NCBI GenBank assembly: GCA_025526995.1
Contig: JAHLKG010000003.1
Span: 1,178,001-1,242,000 of the forward strand
Source: Powellomyces hirtus
Taxonomy: Eukaryota > Chytridiomycota > Chytridiomycetes > Spizellomycetales > Powellomycetaceae
DNA length: 64,000 bases
Direction: 5' to 3'
The notes beneath the pieces are model-generated. The model did no database searches and was not told where the DNA came from. It worked only from the letters and a program-made list of their open reading frames with translations. The translations under genes and the position numbers were made by a program. This document shows positions 1-9,335 of this stretch, piece by piece (position 1 is the first letter of the stretch; each line of letters opens with the position of its first letter).

Positions 1-228
1 GAAGCTTTCAGGGTAGTTGACTGGGCAAAACAACGAAGTAACTTAATCCCACTCTGATAGAGAAAAAGAGAAAAGTCCCCACCGATATATTAAGTATAGA
101 AGGAAAACTACTTATATCGGAGTTGATCACGTGGTTTGCACGTGATTGCGTGATTCATTGTAGTGGCATAGCATACGCCCTGCGATGGCGCAGTTGTGAC
201 TCGATGACAGAGTCTGTACACGCTAACA
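1..228 (+). repeat. Left terminal inverted repeat arm
   Basis: It pairs with 8720 back to 8521 and then 545 back to 517. Homology stops abruptly after position 228 (left) and before 517 (right). About a dozen differences separate the arms, more per base than separate the two LTRs of the inserted retrotransposon, so the arms are probably older. It may extend left of the window. Confidence 0.85.
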
Positions 229-516
229 GCACCACTGCCGATGGCACAGCCGGAGCCGTGGTCGCCGCAGGAGCAGCTGCCGGCGGTGCCGTTTTTCTTG
301 CCGTCATCTTTGTCTTCTTGCCCGAACCTGACAACTTCACCGGCCCATAGTTAGAGCTTACGCCTTATTTGCGCGGATCTCATAGACGTACCTTGGCCAT
401 TCCTTGTATTCTTAAAATGTAATAAATGGTGGTGTGTGGGGTGTGTGCGTGGGTGTGTGTAGTAAAAGTAGATAGAGCAACTCTCTCCCTGACAGACTGC
501 CAGGTCTGAGTGGGGG
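229..516. other. Spacer of the inverted-repeat element
   Basis: There is no recognisable gene. The plus strand has a short reading frame to 350 whose last 40 codons encode an Ala/Gly/Val-rich, then strongly hydrophobic stretch, resembling a membrane segment. An AATAAA lies near 420, followed by a GT-rich low-complexity tract (425-466). It could be a captured 3' gene end or chance; I see nothing that decides it. Confidence 0.4.
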
Positions 517-545
517 TGTTAGCGTGTACAGACTCTGTCATCGAG

Positions 546-820
546 TGTAATGAGGCGTGGCTCACCAGCCTAAGCCTAGACACGCGTCGGAAAGGGTCCC
601 GCGCGAGATGGATGCTAGCGTCAGCATCCCGAAGGGTACTAGACCTCAGGGATGGCCACGGATGGCCATCACGTGACCAGGGCCGCTCCGCAGCCTAGAA
701 GAAAAGTAGGAATGCTCCGACGAAGGCGCATTCAAGACTTAGAGATCTTACAGTAGAATTAGACATAGGGAATTCCCGAATAGAAGACTAGACTCTGGCA
801 ACGGACCTAGTATTATTACA
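546..820 (+). repeat. 5' LTR
   Basis: A 275-bp direct repeat of 8241-8515 with six-base inverted ends (TGTAAT/ATTACA). About five substitutions separate it from the 3' copy. It contains a palindromic segment around 650-675 (GGCCAtCcGTGGCC-like). Confidence 0.97.
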
Positions 821-832
821 TGGTAGCACCAC
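821..832 (+). other. Primer-binding site
   Basis: TGGTAGCACCAC starts immediately after the 5' LTR. It resembles the TGGTAGCGCC site used by yeast Ty elements to prime from initiator tRNA-Met, with one difference, so initiator tRNA-Met is the likely primer. gag starts only 16 bases further on, leaving almost no leader. Confidence 0.75.
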
Positions 833-848
833 CCCGTAGACGACAACA

Positions 849-2060
849 ATGGCACGTAGCACCAGGAACAGCCCAATGGCAGTAGGAGAACCCGAAGCCG
901 ACACACCGACCAACAACCCCGTCGCAATGTTAGCTGCACAATTGGCGGAGACCCAACGCCTACTGCAGGAACAGATCGCAATGGGAGAAGCCCGCTTCGA
1001 AGCCCTTCTCTCAAGGATTCCGACTCCAATCCAACCAGCGGTTGCAACACCGCACGTCGACATCATCCTGGCGGAAGAAAACCGCGCACGAATGCAAGCT
1101 GAGAAGGAACGCCGCAAGAACCTTCGCAAGCAGCTGACACACTTCGACGGAAAAGGGAACAGTGAAGAAATGGTGTCAAAGGTCGACGAGTTCCTGAAGG
1201 TCCACACGCGCTACCTTGAGGCAACCGACTTCAGGACGGACCACCGGGACGTCGACCACATCTCGGGGTACCTCAAGGAAACCGCCGACGAATGGTGGCA
1301 AATGCTCAGAGATGCCGGCGACCAGCCCACGACATTGGAAGAATTCACGAGGATCCTCCGCATCCGCTTCTACCCCGCCAACTTACGAAACACCGCAGAA
1401 GCAAAGATGAAGCAATTGGTTTTCACCAATAGCATATCGGAGTATATCGCCAAGTTCAATACCCTTTGGGCCCAGATCGCAACGCTTGACGACAAGGAGC
1501 GGCTTACCCCAAGGCAAGAACGTGACTATTTCTTGACGGGATTCTCGACCAACCATGTCGGCCAGCGCATTCGGGACCACTGCTATGCCGCAATCATGAG
1601 GAATAATGGCGCCGAGATCCCGATCACCGAGCTACAGAATGAAGCTCTACTATGCTACAGGATTCGAGGCTATGCGGACAATGTCGCGCGGGTAACCCCT
1701 GACGGGAGGAGATGTCAGTACGCTGCAGTCCAGCCGGCTCAGGTACATCGAGGGAACTATCAAGCACGAGAAAGGGGACGCCACACCCCCTATGGCTCAG
1801 GTTGTCCCACACGCGGTATGGACAACTACCAAGGGATTTCACGCCGTGAGCGCACCATCTACAACGAACGCCGTGAGCGCAGCGAATGTTTCAACTGCGG
1901 GGGGAAGGGGCATTATGCCTGTGGGTGCCCAGCAAGTAAAGGTAAAACCGGTGAGCATAGGACGTTCGCCGCCCCTGTAGAGATCACCGAAGGGTCCGGA
2001 GACGAGGCGGCCAGCGACGGGGGCTCAGTCAACAGCTCGGATTTTCGCCCCGGGTGCTGA
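849..2060 (+). CDS. Gag polyprotein of the chromovirus
   Basis: This 403-residue structural protein would form the virus-like particle and package element RNA. The central part (about residues 95-270) looks like the retrotransposon Gag capsid domain, including the WWQML motif near residue 138. A CCHC zinc knuckle is seen near residue 347 (C-FN-C-GGKG-H-YACG-C). An acidic Ser/Gly tail follows. The frame is intact. The start is the first ATG after the primer-binding site. Its end overlaps the pol frame, which lies in -1 relative to gag, so Pol would need frameshifting or re-initiation. No canonical X-XXY-YYZ slippery heptamer is visible in the overlap. Confidence 0.95.
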   Translation: MARSTRNSPMAVGEPEADTPTNNPVAMLAAQLAETQRLLQEQIAMGEARFEALLSRIPTPIQPAVATPHVDIILAEENRARMQAEKERRKNLRKQLTHFDGKGNSEEMVSKVDEFLKVHTRYLEATDFRTDHRDVDHISGYLKETADEWWQMLRDAGDQPTTLEEFTRILRIRFYPANLRNTAEAKMKQLVFTNSISEYIAKFNTLWAQIATLDDKERLTPRQERDYFLTGFSTNHVGQRIRDHCYAAIMRNNGAEIPITELQNEALLCYRIRGYADNVARVTPDGRRCQYAAVQPAQVHRGNYQARERGRHTPYGSGCPTRGMDNYQGISRRERTIYNERRERSECFNCGGKGHYACGCPASKGKTGEHRTFAAPVEITEGSGDEAASDGGSVNSSDFRPGC

Positions 2061-5000
2061 ACGTTTGCACCGTCTCAGTACCCCAACCCCGAATGCAAGA
2101 CAAGATCCCCACGGACAGACCGGGACTCCGCATTCACAGGAAGACATTTGTGGTCCACGGGAAGGTACAAGGGCACTTTGCCTGCATCCTAACCGATACC
2201 GGATGTAACACCCTGATCATCAGCGACACTTGGGCCGCCAAACACGGCCTCCGGACCTACACCTCCCCAACTCCGCTGGAGGTCCGGTGGGGCGACAGAG
2301 CGGGAAACTACGGGGCAACAAAGATGACCTGTGGGGACCTCTCGGTGTTCACCGAGGAGAAGATCACCTACCGGGAGGATACCGTACCGTTTGTGGTCGC
2401 GCCGATCAGGGTCGATGCCATACTGGGCTTGCCATTCATATTGGGGCTGGACGTCCGAGGGCTTTTCGACCAAGGGGGCTTTCCAACGATGACGTTCTAC
2501 CACGACGGCCAGACCCTCAGCCTTCGAGCCAAATCGACCAACCGCCACTGGGAAGCACCATCTGCGTGCGCCGCCCGTCTACTCTCCCCACGAGAGGTAC
2601 GGCCCCGCAGATTCCAGCCGGCGAAGCCAGCACTCAATGCAGAGGGAATCTACACGGCCAAGCAATGGAAACGCTTGATGAAGAAGGGCGAGATCACTGG
2701 AGTCTTCGAGGTACACATCGTAGATGCGATTCCAGTCGCAGAGGCTCAATTTGTACGGACGGTCGACGCCAAGAAAAGGGCAATCTTGGAGGAACGACGC
2801 CACACCAATACTGAAGCCAAGGCGGCAGATCAAGAAGACCCGCTAGAGACGCTGGCAGCCGACCATCCACTCCGACTGACCCTAGAAAAATACGTCACGA
2901 CGCTATTCACCGAGCAGTCAGGCATGCCTCCGGACCGAGGCGAGGACAATTTCACCATTCGGCTCAAACCCGGCTCGAAGCCCGTGATGCAGCCACTCCG
3001 GCATTTGAGCCCTGACAAACTGGACGAGCTCGGCCAGCAGATGCAGCGTTTAATGGACAAGGGTTGGATCTCACACTCTTGCAGTCCGTGGGGCGCGCCC
3101 GTCCTATTTGCCCCAAAGAAGGACAGCGGCCTACGCTGCTGCATTGACTACAGGGCACTGAACAAGATGACTCACAAGGATGCCACGCCACTTCCGAAAC
3201 TCTCGGAGCTGCGCGACAGGCTTGTCAACATGCGGGTATTCACCGCGATCAACATCCGCGACGCGTACCACTGCATCATGATCCGACCGGAAGATAGGGA
3301 GAAAACAGCGTTCCGAACACGTTTTGGACATTTCGAATACAATGTTCTACCTTTCGGCTTAACTAATGCACCTGCTACATTCCAGCGACTAACCAACAAG
3401 CTTTTGGGCGACAAGTACGATGCCTACGTGATCTCATACCTCGACGATATCCTCATATTCAGCACCGACATGAGTTCGCACATTCAGCACTTCGACGAGG
3501 TCCTCAAGACCTTGACGGAACATCGCCTCCACGTCAAACCCAGCAAATGTCAATGGGCGGTTGACGAAGTCGAGTTCTGCGGCCACCGAGTCGGCAAGGA
3601 TGGCCTAAGTATCGCCCCCTCCAAGGTGACCGCGGTCCGGGAACGACCTCGCGCGACCAACTCCCTGGAGCTCCTTAGCTTCATGGGCCTCGTCAACTAT
3701 GTCAAGGAATACATCCCCGAGTATCACAGATTGCCCTACCCCTAACGAATCTGCAATCCGGCAACCGCCCATGGCAGTGGGGTGACAAGGAAGATCGAGC
3801 GTTCAATCGCTTAAAGGAATTATGCTCCTCGGCACCCACCCTAGCGTACTTCGACCCAGCGCTCGACACCTACTTGTTCACGGACGCATCGGGCTACGCC
3901 TACGGCGGATGGCTGGCACAGCCGGCCAAAGGGGATTTCCCTTACCCTCACCCACTACCAACCACCAAATCGGGCTTAGCCAACCTCCCGCAACTTCACC
4001 CGGTGACATACTACTCCCGCAAGATGCAACCCGCCGAGACTCGATACCCCGTGCATGAACAAGAACTACTGGGATTAGTCAAGTCCATACGCGCCAACCG
4101 CCATTACCTCATTGGCCGCCCATTCCGCGCATTTGTTGACCACAAGTCCCTGATCTACCTCCAGGAACAACCCCACCTGTCACGTCGCCAAGCAGGCTGG
4201 GTCGAGTTCCTCCAACAGTTCGATTTCTCAGTGGAATACCTCCCCGGCACATGGAATTCGATCGCCGACTTCCTCAGTCGCGACCCGACTTACGCCCCCA
4301 AGTGTGCAACCTGCCAGGCCAAGATCGACGTGGTCACCGCCATTGTGCAGACGGAGAAGCCCGTCCCGACGCACATGCCGACCGATGCGGACTGGACCCA
4401 GGCACTCGCATCGGATGATTTTGGCCAAAACATCTTACTAACCATCAACAGTCCCCCGGAGAACCTATCCGGCCATGCACGCCGATTCCGGACAGTGGAC
4501 TCCCCTCCGCACCGATTCTTGATGTACCATGACCGTCGGTACGCCCCCGACAGCTTGCGGGGGCCACTCCTTCAGATTCATCACGACTCCCTCGCGAACG
4601 GTGGTCACTCCGGTGTCCAACGGACGCTTGCCAAACTTCTGGAGTCGTATTACTGGCCCCACATGGAGCGTGATGTGTACCAATATGTCCGCACCTGCCC
4701 TACCTGCCAACGTCACAAGCAAACCGCGCCGATCGGTTTCCTCCGCAGCTTACCGATCCCCGACGCCCGTTGGCAACAAGTCGGCATGGATATATTCTTC
4801 CCCACGTCAGACTCTAAGGGGGGGGAACCTCGGGTAGAGCCCGACGTGACGAAGAACCCTCCGCACCACACCGGCGAGAGACTGACCAAGACGGCAGACG
4901 CCGTACTCCTCATCGTCGACTACCTTTCATGCCGCGTGATACTCCTACCTACTAACACACGCGCTACAGCTCAGGAGACGGCTCAACTCTTTCTGGAACA

Positions 5001-5982
5001 GGCATTTCGCCACACGGGGTTACCCCACACCATCGTGAGCGATCGGGACCCCAAGTGGCTATCAGAATTCTGGCGGTACCTCATGTGGGCACTCGACGTC
5101 AAGCAAGAACTCTCGTCGGCACGACACCAACAGACCGACGGCAAGGCGGAGAACGCCATCAAGACAATCAAGGGAATCATGGGCCCCTTTCTCGACTATG
5201 CCGGCTCCAACTGGAAGAGTTTACTCCCCACACTCGAGTACAACTACAACCAAACGCCGCAGACGTCGACGGGACTATCCCCTTTCCAGATTGACCTAGG
5301 CCGCGTTCCCCGGGTACCGAACCAATGGGTAGCACCTAACCCCGGAGAGATGATAAGGCAATCGGCACGAACCGCCGTGGAGAGACGGATTAAGGAATTC
5401 GCCGACGTGAGTCGCATCGTGCAGCAACGGCTCCGAGATGCACAGGACCAGCAGGCAAAGTACTACAACCGCAAGAAGCACACGGAAGCATACCGAGAGG
5501 GTGACAAGGTCTTACTCCATCGTGAGGGTATCGCGATTACCAGCGTCACCACAAGGAACAAAAAGCTGGCTGAGCAATGGATTGGGCCATTCACAGTACG
5601 CGGCAAGGGGCCGCATCCTGACACCTACGAGCTCGAACTACCCAAGGAGTTCACCGGATTGCACCCAGTCTTTCACGTCAGCATTCTGAGACGTTACCAT
5701 GACCCGGGCGATACCCCGTACAGACAGGTCACCGCTCCGCCTGAGCCCGAGAAGGACGAAGACGGTCAGGAGACCTACCAAGTGGATAAGATCCTAAATG
5801 CCAGATGGCACAGGAACACCGAGCAGTTCTTAGTCAAGTGGACAGGTTACGACAGCACCCAGAACACGTGGGAGCCGTATGCACACGTGAAGGGGACGAC
5901 CGCGCTGGAAGAATGGCTCCGGGAGCACCCCGGAGAGGACCGCGGCCAAAGGCTAGCGGCCAGGCGACGTAAGAGAACCTAG
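2054..5982 (+). pseudogene. Pol polyprotein (PR-RT-RNaseH-IN-chromodomain), frameshifted
   Basis: The first segment (2054-3745) has the aspartic protease (DTGCNTLIIS near residue 48) and reverse transcriptase (LRCCIDYRALNK, then YLDD near residue 455). The frame runs into a stop at 3743-3745, while the downstream RNase H frame is already open from about 3730 (PLTNLQSGN...W), indicating one missing base near 3731-3734. The second segment, to 5982, has RNase H (YLFTDASGYAYGG), an HHCC integrase zinc finger (about 4575-4725), an integrase core with Asp, Asp (SDRDPKW) and Glu (DGKAENAIK), and a C-terminal chromodomain (YQVDKILNARW...FLVKWTGY). Both segments are otherwise open, so this is a young lesion or an assembly error. 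The open frame extends upstream of 2054 into the gag overlap without an ATG. Confidence 0.92.
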
Positions 5983-6049
5983 ATAGTGAGCTGTACCGTA
6001 AATTAACAAGAGAGATGCTACTTGAGGTAGAGGACATTGAAGTGCGAGA

Positions 6050-6815
6050 TTCCGGCATCGTTGGACGATGGCCGGAGGCTGTTGGACAGCATGCCTCGCT
6101 GGGCAAGATGCCGGCATCGTTGGACGATGGCCGAAGGCTGCTGGGCAGCATACCTCACTGGGTGAGATGCCGGGATCGCTGGGCGATGAGCCGACGGCTT
6201 GCCGATGCAAGGTGACCGGCACCAGATTTGCATGGCGGCGTACCTCGAGACCCGCGGGGACCATGGCCGTGGTACATACCTACGCGAAGGGGAAAAGAAG
6301 GGCTTCGGCCAAGATACCGGCATCGTTTGACAATGGGCCGAAGGCCGCTGGGCGGCATACCTCACTGGGTGAGAAGGGTGATGCTGGGCATCGACCGGCT
6401 GCCGATGCAAGGTGACCGGCACCAGATTTGCATGGCAGCGTACCTCGAGACCCGCGGGGACCATGGCCGTAGTACATACCCACGCAAAGGGGAAGAGAAG
6501 GGCTTCGGCCAAGATACCGGCATTGTTTGACGATGGGCCAAAGGTCGCTGGGCCACATACCTCGCTGGGCAAGATGCCGCGATCGCTGGGCGATGAGCCA
6601 AAGACTGCGAGGCAGTAGACCTCACGAGGTGAGATGCCGGCATTGTTTGACGATGGGCCGAAGGTCGCTGGGCGACATACCTCGCTGGGCGAGATGCCGG
6701 GATTGCTGGGCGATAAGCCGAAGACTGCGAGGCAGTAGACCTCACTAGGTGAGATACCGGCATCGTTGGACGATGGCCGGGGAACCGCTGGGCGGTCTTC
6801 CCAACGGGGAAGTGT
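6050..6815 (+). repeat. Tandem-repeat block, 120-bp unit with ~60-bp half units
   Basis: The motif CAT(C/T)GTTTGACGATGGGCC recurs exactly 120 bp apart at 6521, 6641 and (variant) 6761, and 59 bp apart at 6056 and 6115. Each unit splits into two diverged halves of about 60 bp with GGGC-rich stem-like segments. Superimposed on this is a second duplication of about 130 bp starting at 6201 and 6401 (exactly 200 bp apart). No long reading frame is conserved across the copies, so it is probably non-coding, expandable sequence inside the retrotransposon. Confidence 0.9.
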
Positions 6816-7045
6816 GATGCAGGGCATCTACCATGAGCACCATAGCCGGGAGGAAGCCGAGTGACATTGGACACAGTGGACGCATACGAAATGCTATAAG
6901 GCTCAAGGGAGCACAGCGATGAGAAGGCAAGTACAGCGATGAGATTGTGGTACTGAATTTGATTATACAGGCCGAAGGCCAGGCCCCAAAGGAGCAACAG
7001 ACAACAAGTGAAAGTATGTACAAGAAGGAGGGGGGGGAGAACTAA

Positions 7046-7793
7046 TCAACCAATCTTGGTGAAGGAGAATTGGCACCGGTTGCCGTGGCACCGGTTGCCC
7101 AACCCGCACCGGAGGGGGGTGTAATTTGCCACGTTCATCTCGCTGCGGAGAGAGCTGAGTTAGTCAGGTACGACAGCAGCAGGCCGAAGAGTACTACTTA
7201 CGCGCGGACGTGGCCCATGCAGTGGAGATGGTTGCATGGAAACATGCGGAGGTCCGCTCCGACATGGTTGCAGCCAGCGAACTGGCACCCAGCGGGGATG
7301 GCCGCAAAGAAGAGAACCCGGCCGCAGTGGGGGGCGCCGCACGTCAACTGGCCCTGAGGGCCGTCGTTCTGGAAAGCAAAGGAACGAAGGAACCACACCG
7401 TTAGGAAGACATCAGGCCGCCTCTCAGCGAAGGGGGGGGACATACCGTGTCATCGGCCGCCGCCACGATGCAGGGCCGGCACACCAGATGGTGGCATTCC
7501 GACGTAAACATCTTGCCCTTGCGGAAAAGACGGCACTTCCAGCAGGGGGGCAAGTCGGCTGACCCCTCGGGGGTGGACTTTTCATGGACCGAGGGGTCCT
7601 GTAGACAACAAGGGAAGACGGGGAACATGAGACGAGTTGCCACAGCCGAGGACGAGCACCGACCCCTACTCACCCGGGCGGGCTGGGCCCGCTTGGTTGC
7701 GCCTTTCGCAAGTTGCTGGGCGGGCCGGCGCTTGCCCATGGTGGTGGTGGTGGTGTCGGGGGGGGGAGGAGAGTTGTTGGGGGTGTCAGCCAT
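7046..7793 (-). CDS. Opposite-strand spliced gene in the retrotransposon: tandem RING-like zinc-finger protein
   Basis: I do not recognise the family. Three exons fit in phase: 7793-7446, 7368-7202, 7142-7046 (612 nt, 203 residues). Intron 1 (77 nt) has GTATGT, a CTAAC branch site and TTTCCAG. Intron 2 (59 nt) has GTAAGT, CTAAC and CCGCAG. These match host-gene introns in the window. The N-terminus is Pro/Thr- and Arg/Lys-rich. Residues 84-131 give C-x2-C-x12-C-x-H-x2-C-x2-C-x17-C-x4-C. Residues 144-169 give C-x4-C-x11-C-x-H-x2-C-x2-H, with further Cys in exon 3. That is two RING-like cross-brace patterns (CHHLVCRPC and CNHLHCMGH). A TTTAAAAGG box lies about 100 bp upstream (7889-7897), followed by a pyrimidine tract. 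The gene is antisense to gag-pol, so splicing of genomic element RNA would not remove these introns. Confidence 0.68.
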
Positions 7794-7795
7794 GG

Positions 7796-7835
7796 TGTGT
7801 GTGTGTGCGTATGTGTGTGTGTGTGGTGTGAGTTT
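7796..7835. repeat. GT/CA microsatellite
   Basis: A nearly pure GT tract lies directly in front of the antisense gene's start codon and would form its CA-rich 5' leader. Confidence 0.8.
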
Positions 7836-7888
7836 GTTGAGCTACAAAGAAAAGAAGAGCAAGAGGGGGAGATTCAACGGGCAGTACC

Positions 7889-7897
7889 TTTTAAAGG
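7889..7897 (-). promoter_or_regulatory. TATA-like element for the antisense gene
   Basis: Read on the minus strand this is CCTTTAAAAGG, followed by a C/T-rich run and a CA-repeat leader ending at the ATG at 7793. Position and order fit a core promoter driving transcription against gag-pol. This is inference from spacing only. Confidence 0.4.
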
Positions 7898-7899
7898 CT

Positions 7900-8230
7900 C
7901 GACCTGCTTGGGAACGCTCGGAAATTCAGGTGTTAGTGTTTCATCCCCTACGGAGCACAGCAGATGTTACTTATCGAGATCCGCATGGAGGAAGCTACTC
8001 GTGATTCATCTAGGGCCCCTGCGAAGAGAGAAATAGACTTTCCGACGATTTCGCGCACCACGAAGGGCAGAGACTACCCGTCGGAGACTACCGCGACGCA
8101 ACCCGCGCCAGGGCCGCCTCCCCAGCCTCATCTTCCCACAACCACGTCAGCATCCGTTAACCCGCCGCCGCCCGGCTTAGGCAAGCTTTGCCTCGCTGAA
8201 GAGATTCGAGCCTAAGAGATAGTCGCGAAT
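7900..8230. other. Retrotransposon 3' untranslated segment
   Basis: Between the antisense gene's putative promoter and the polypurine tract. A plus frame (7964-8215) encodes a Pro/Thr-rich peptide but has no recognisable domain. I see no supported gene. Confidence 0.4.
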
Positions 8231-8240
8231 CTAAGGGGGG
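8231..8240 (+). other. Polypurine tract
   Basis: CTAAGGGGGG abuts the 3' LTR, the expected place for plus-strand primer formation. Confidence 0.75.
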
Positions 8241-8515
8241 TGTAATGAGGCGTGGCTCACCAGCCTAAGCCTAGACACGCGTCGGAAACGGTCCAGCGCA
8301 AGATGGATGCTAGCGTCAGCATCCCAAAGGGTACTAGACCTCAGGGATGGCCACGGATGGCCATCACGTGACCAGGGCCGCTCCGCGGCCTAGAAGAAAA
8401 GTAGGAATGCTCCGACGAAGGCGCATTCAAGACTTAGAGATCTTACAGTAGAATTAGACATAGGGAATTCCCGAATAGAAGACTAGACTCTGGCAACGGA
8501 CCTAGTATTATTACA
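8241..8515 (+). repeat. 3' LTR
   Basis: A 275-bp copy of 546-820, about 98% identical by eye, followed directly by the target duplication TCGAG. Confidence 0.97.
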
Positions 8516-8720
8516 TCGAGTCACAACTGCGCCATCGCAGGGCGTATGCTATGCCACTACAATGAGTCACGCGATCACGTGCAAACCACGTGATTAACTC
8601 CGATATAAGTAGTTTTCCTTCCAGACTTAATATATCAGTGGGGGACTTTTCTCTTTTTCTCCAATAGAGCGGGATTAAGTTACTTCGTTGTTTTGCCTAG
8701 TCAACTACCCTGAAAGCTTC
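8516..8720 (-). repeat. Right terminal inverted repeat arm, distal part
   Basis: This is the reverse complement of 1-205. The proximal 29 bases of the same arm lie at 517-545 on the other side of the retrotransposon. Positions 8516-8520 (TCGAG) are the second copy of the retrotransposon target duplication. Confidence 0.85.
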
Positions 8721-9335
8721 CTCAACTATCTACCCAGATACTCTCAGACCAACAGTTACTAACACACACTGGAAACTCTCATTGGAACTGGCCTGAATAT
8801 TTTCCAGTTTCAGACAATTTTTCCAAACCTTAAAATCTATTCTGCCCCTCTGGGAAAGATGGTGCTGGAAGGTGGGTCCACCAATCAAGGTCATCCAAAT
8901 TCATGAATGGAAACTACCTGCAACAAGAACCACATGTGCGTCAAGGAATGTAACCCTTGGACATTCTGTCAGGACTCAGAGGGGCATAGCATTCTTTTAC
9001 AAAGCGCAAACGTTCCGCGTCTTGGTGAAGGTCACTGACTTTCGCAAAAGAGTCACGGGAAAACCTTGCGCCCCAACGCAACATTCTCATGAAGAGAAAA
9101 GAATCCCAAATAGAGATACATACGCAGAGGGGTTACTGTCAAATATTATTTTCTCGGGCCGGGGCAGAGGGGACAGCAGTGTGAGTGAGTAATGGGGGGC
9201 AGGGTCAGGTTACAGTTAGACGGGGAAGCAAGGAAAAGTACGGCGCTTTGGTCCTGTCGCGGCGCCGTTTGTGTCGGTGTACACAGACGGACAAGACAGG
9301 CTCTGCGGATATGGGGCCAACGACGCTCTTCTCTT
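8721..9335. other. Intergenic region
   Basis: Host sequence between the inverted-repeat element and the 3' end of the RRM gene. No coding region, RNA gene or repeat is recognised. Confidence 0.5.

Larger units (their letters stand above)
546..8515 (+). mobile_element. Ty3/gypsy LTR retrotransposon (chromovirus)
   Basis: Two 275-bp direct LTRs begin TGTAAT and end ATTACA, flanked by the 5-bp duplication TCGAG (541-545 and 8516-8520). A primer-binding site follows the 5' LTR and a purine tract precedes the 3' LTR. The internal order is gag, protease, reverse transcriptase, RNase H, integrase, chromodomain, which defines the chromovirus branch of Ty3/gypsy. The LTRs differ at about five positions, so insertion is fairly recent but not brand new. 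pol carries a frameshift. About 2.2 kb between the chromodomain and the 3' LTR is extra: a tandem-repeat block and an opposite-strand spliced gene. Confidence 0.97.
1..8720. mobile_element. Terminal-inverted-repeat (foldback-type) element, interrupted by a retrotransposon
   Basis: The first 228 bases are repeated in inverted orientation at 517-545 plus 8521-8720, roughly 95% identical by eye. Removing the retrotransposon and one copy of its target duplication restores one continuous right arm. The original element was therefore about 745 bp: two arms of at least 228 bp around a spacer of about 290 bp. The left arm begins exactly at the window edge, so the true terminus and its flanking duplication cannot be seen. 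No transposase is visible, so it is non-autonomous or a remnant. The transposon superfamily is not identifiable from the sequence. Confidence 0.85.

Noticed and set aside
1960..2060. Programmed -1 frameshift site in the gag-pol overlap
   Set aside because: The frames are arranged for -1 shifting, but no X-XXY-YYZ heptamer in the gag phase is present; the GGGGGC run at 2019-2024 is preceded by C. Left as unexplained.
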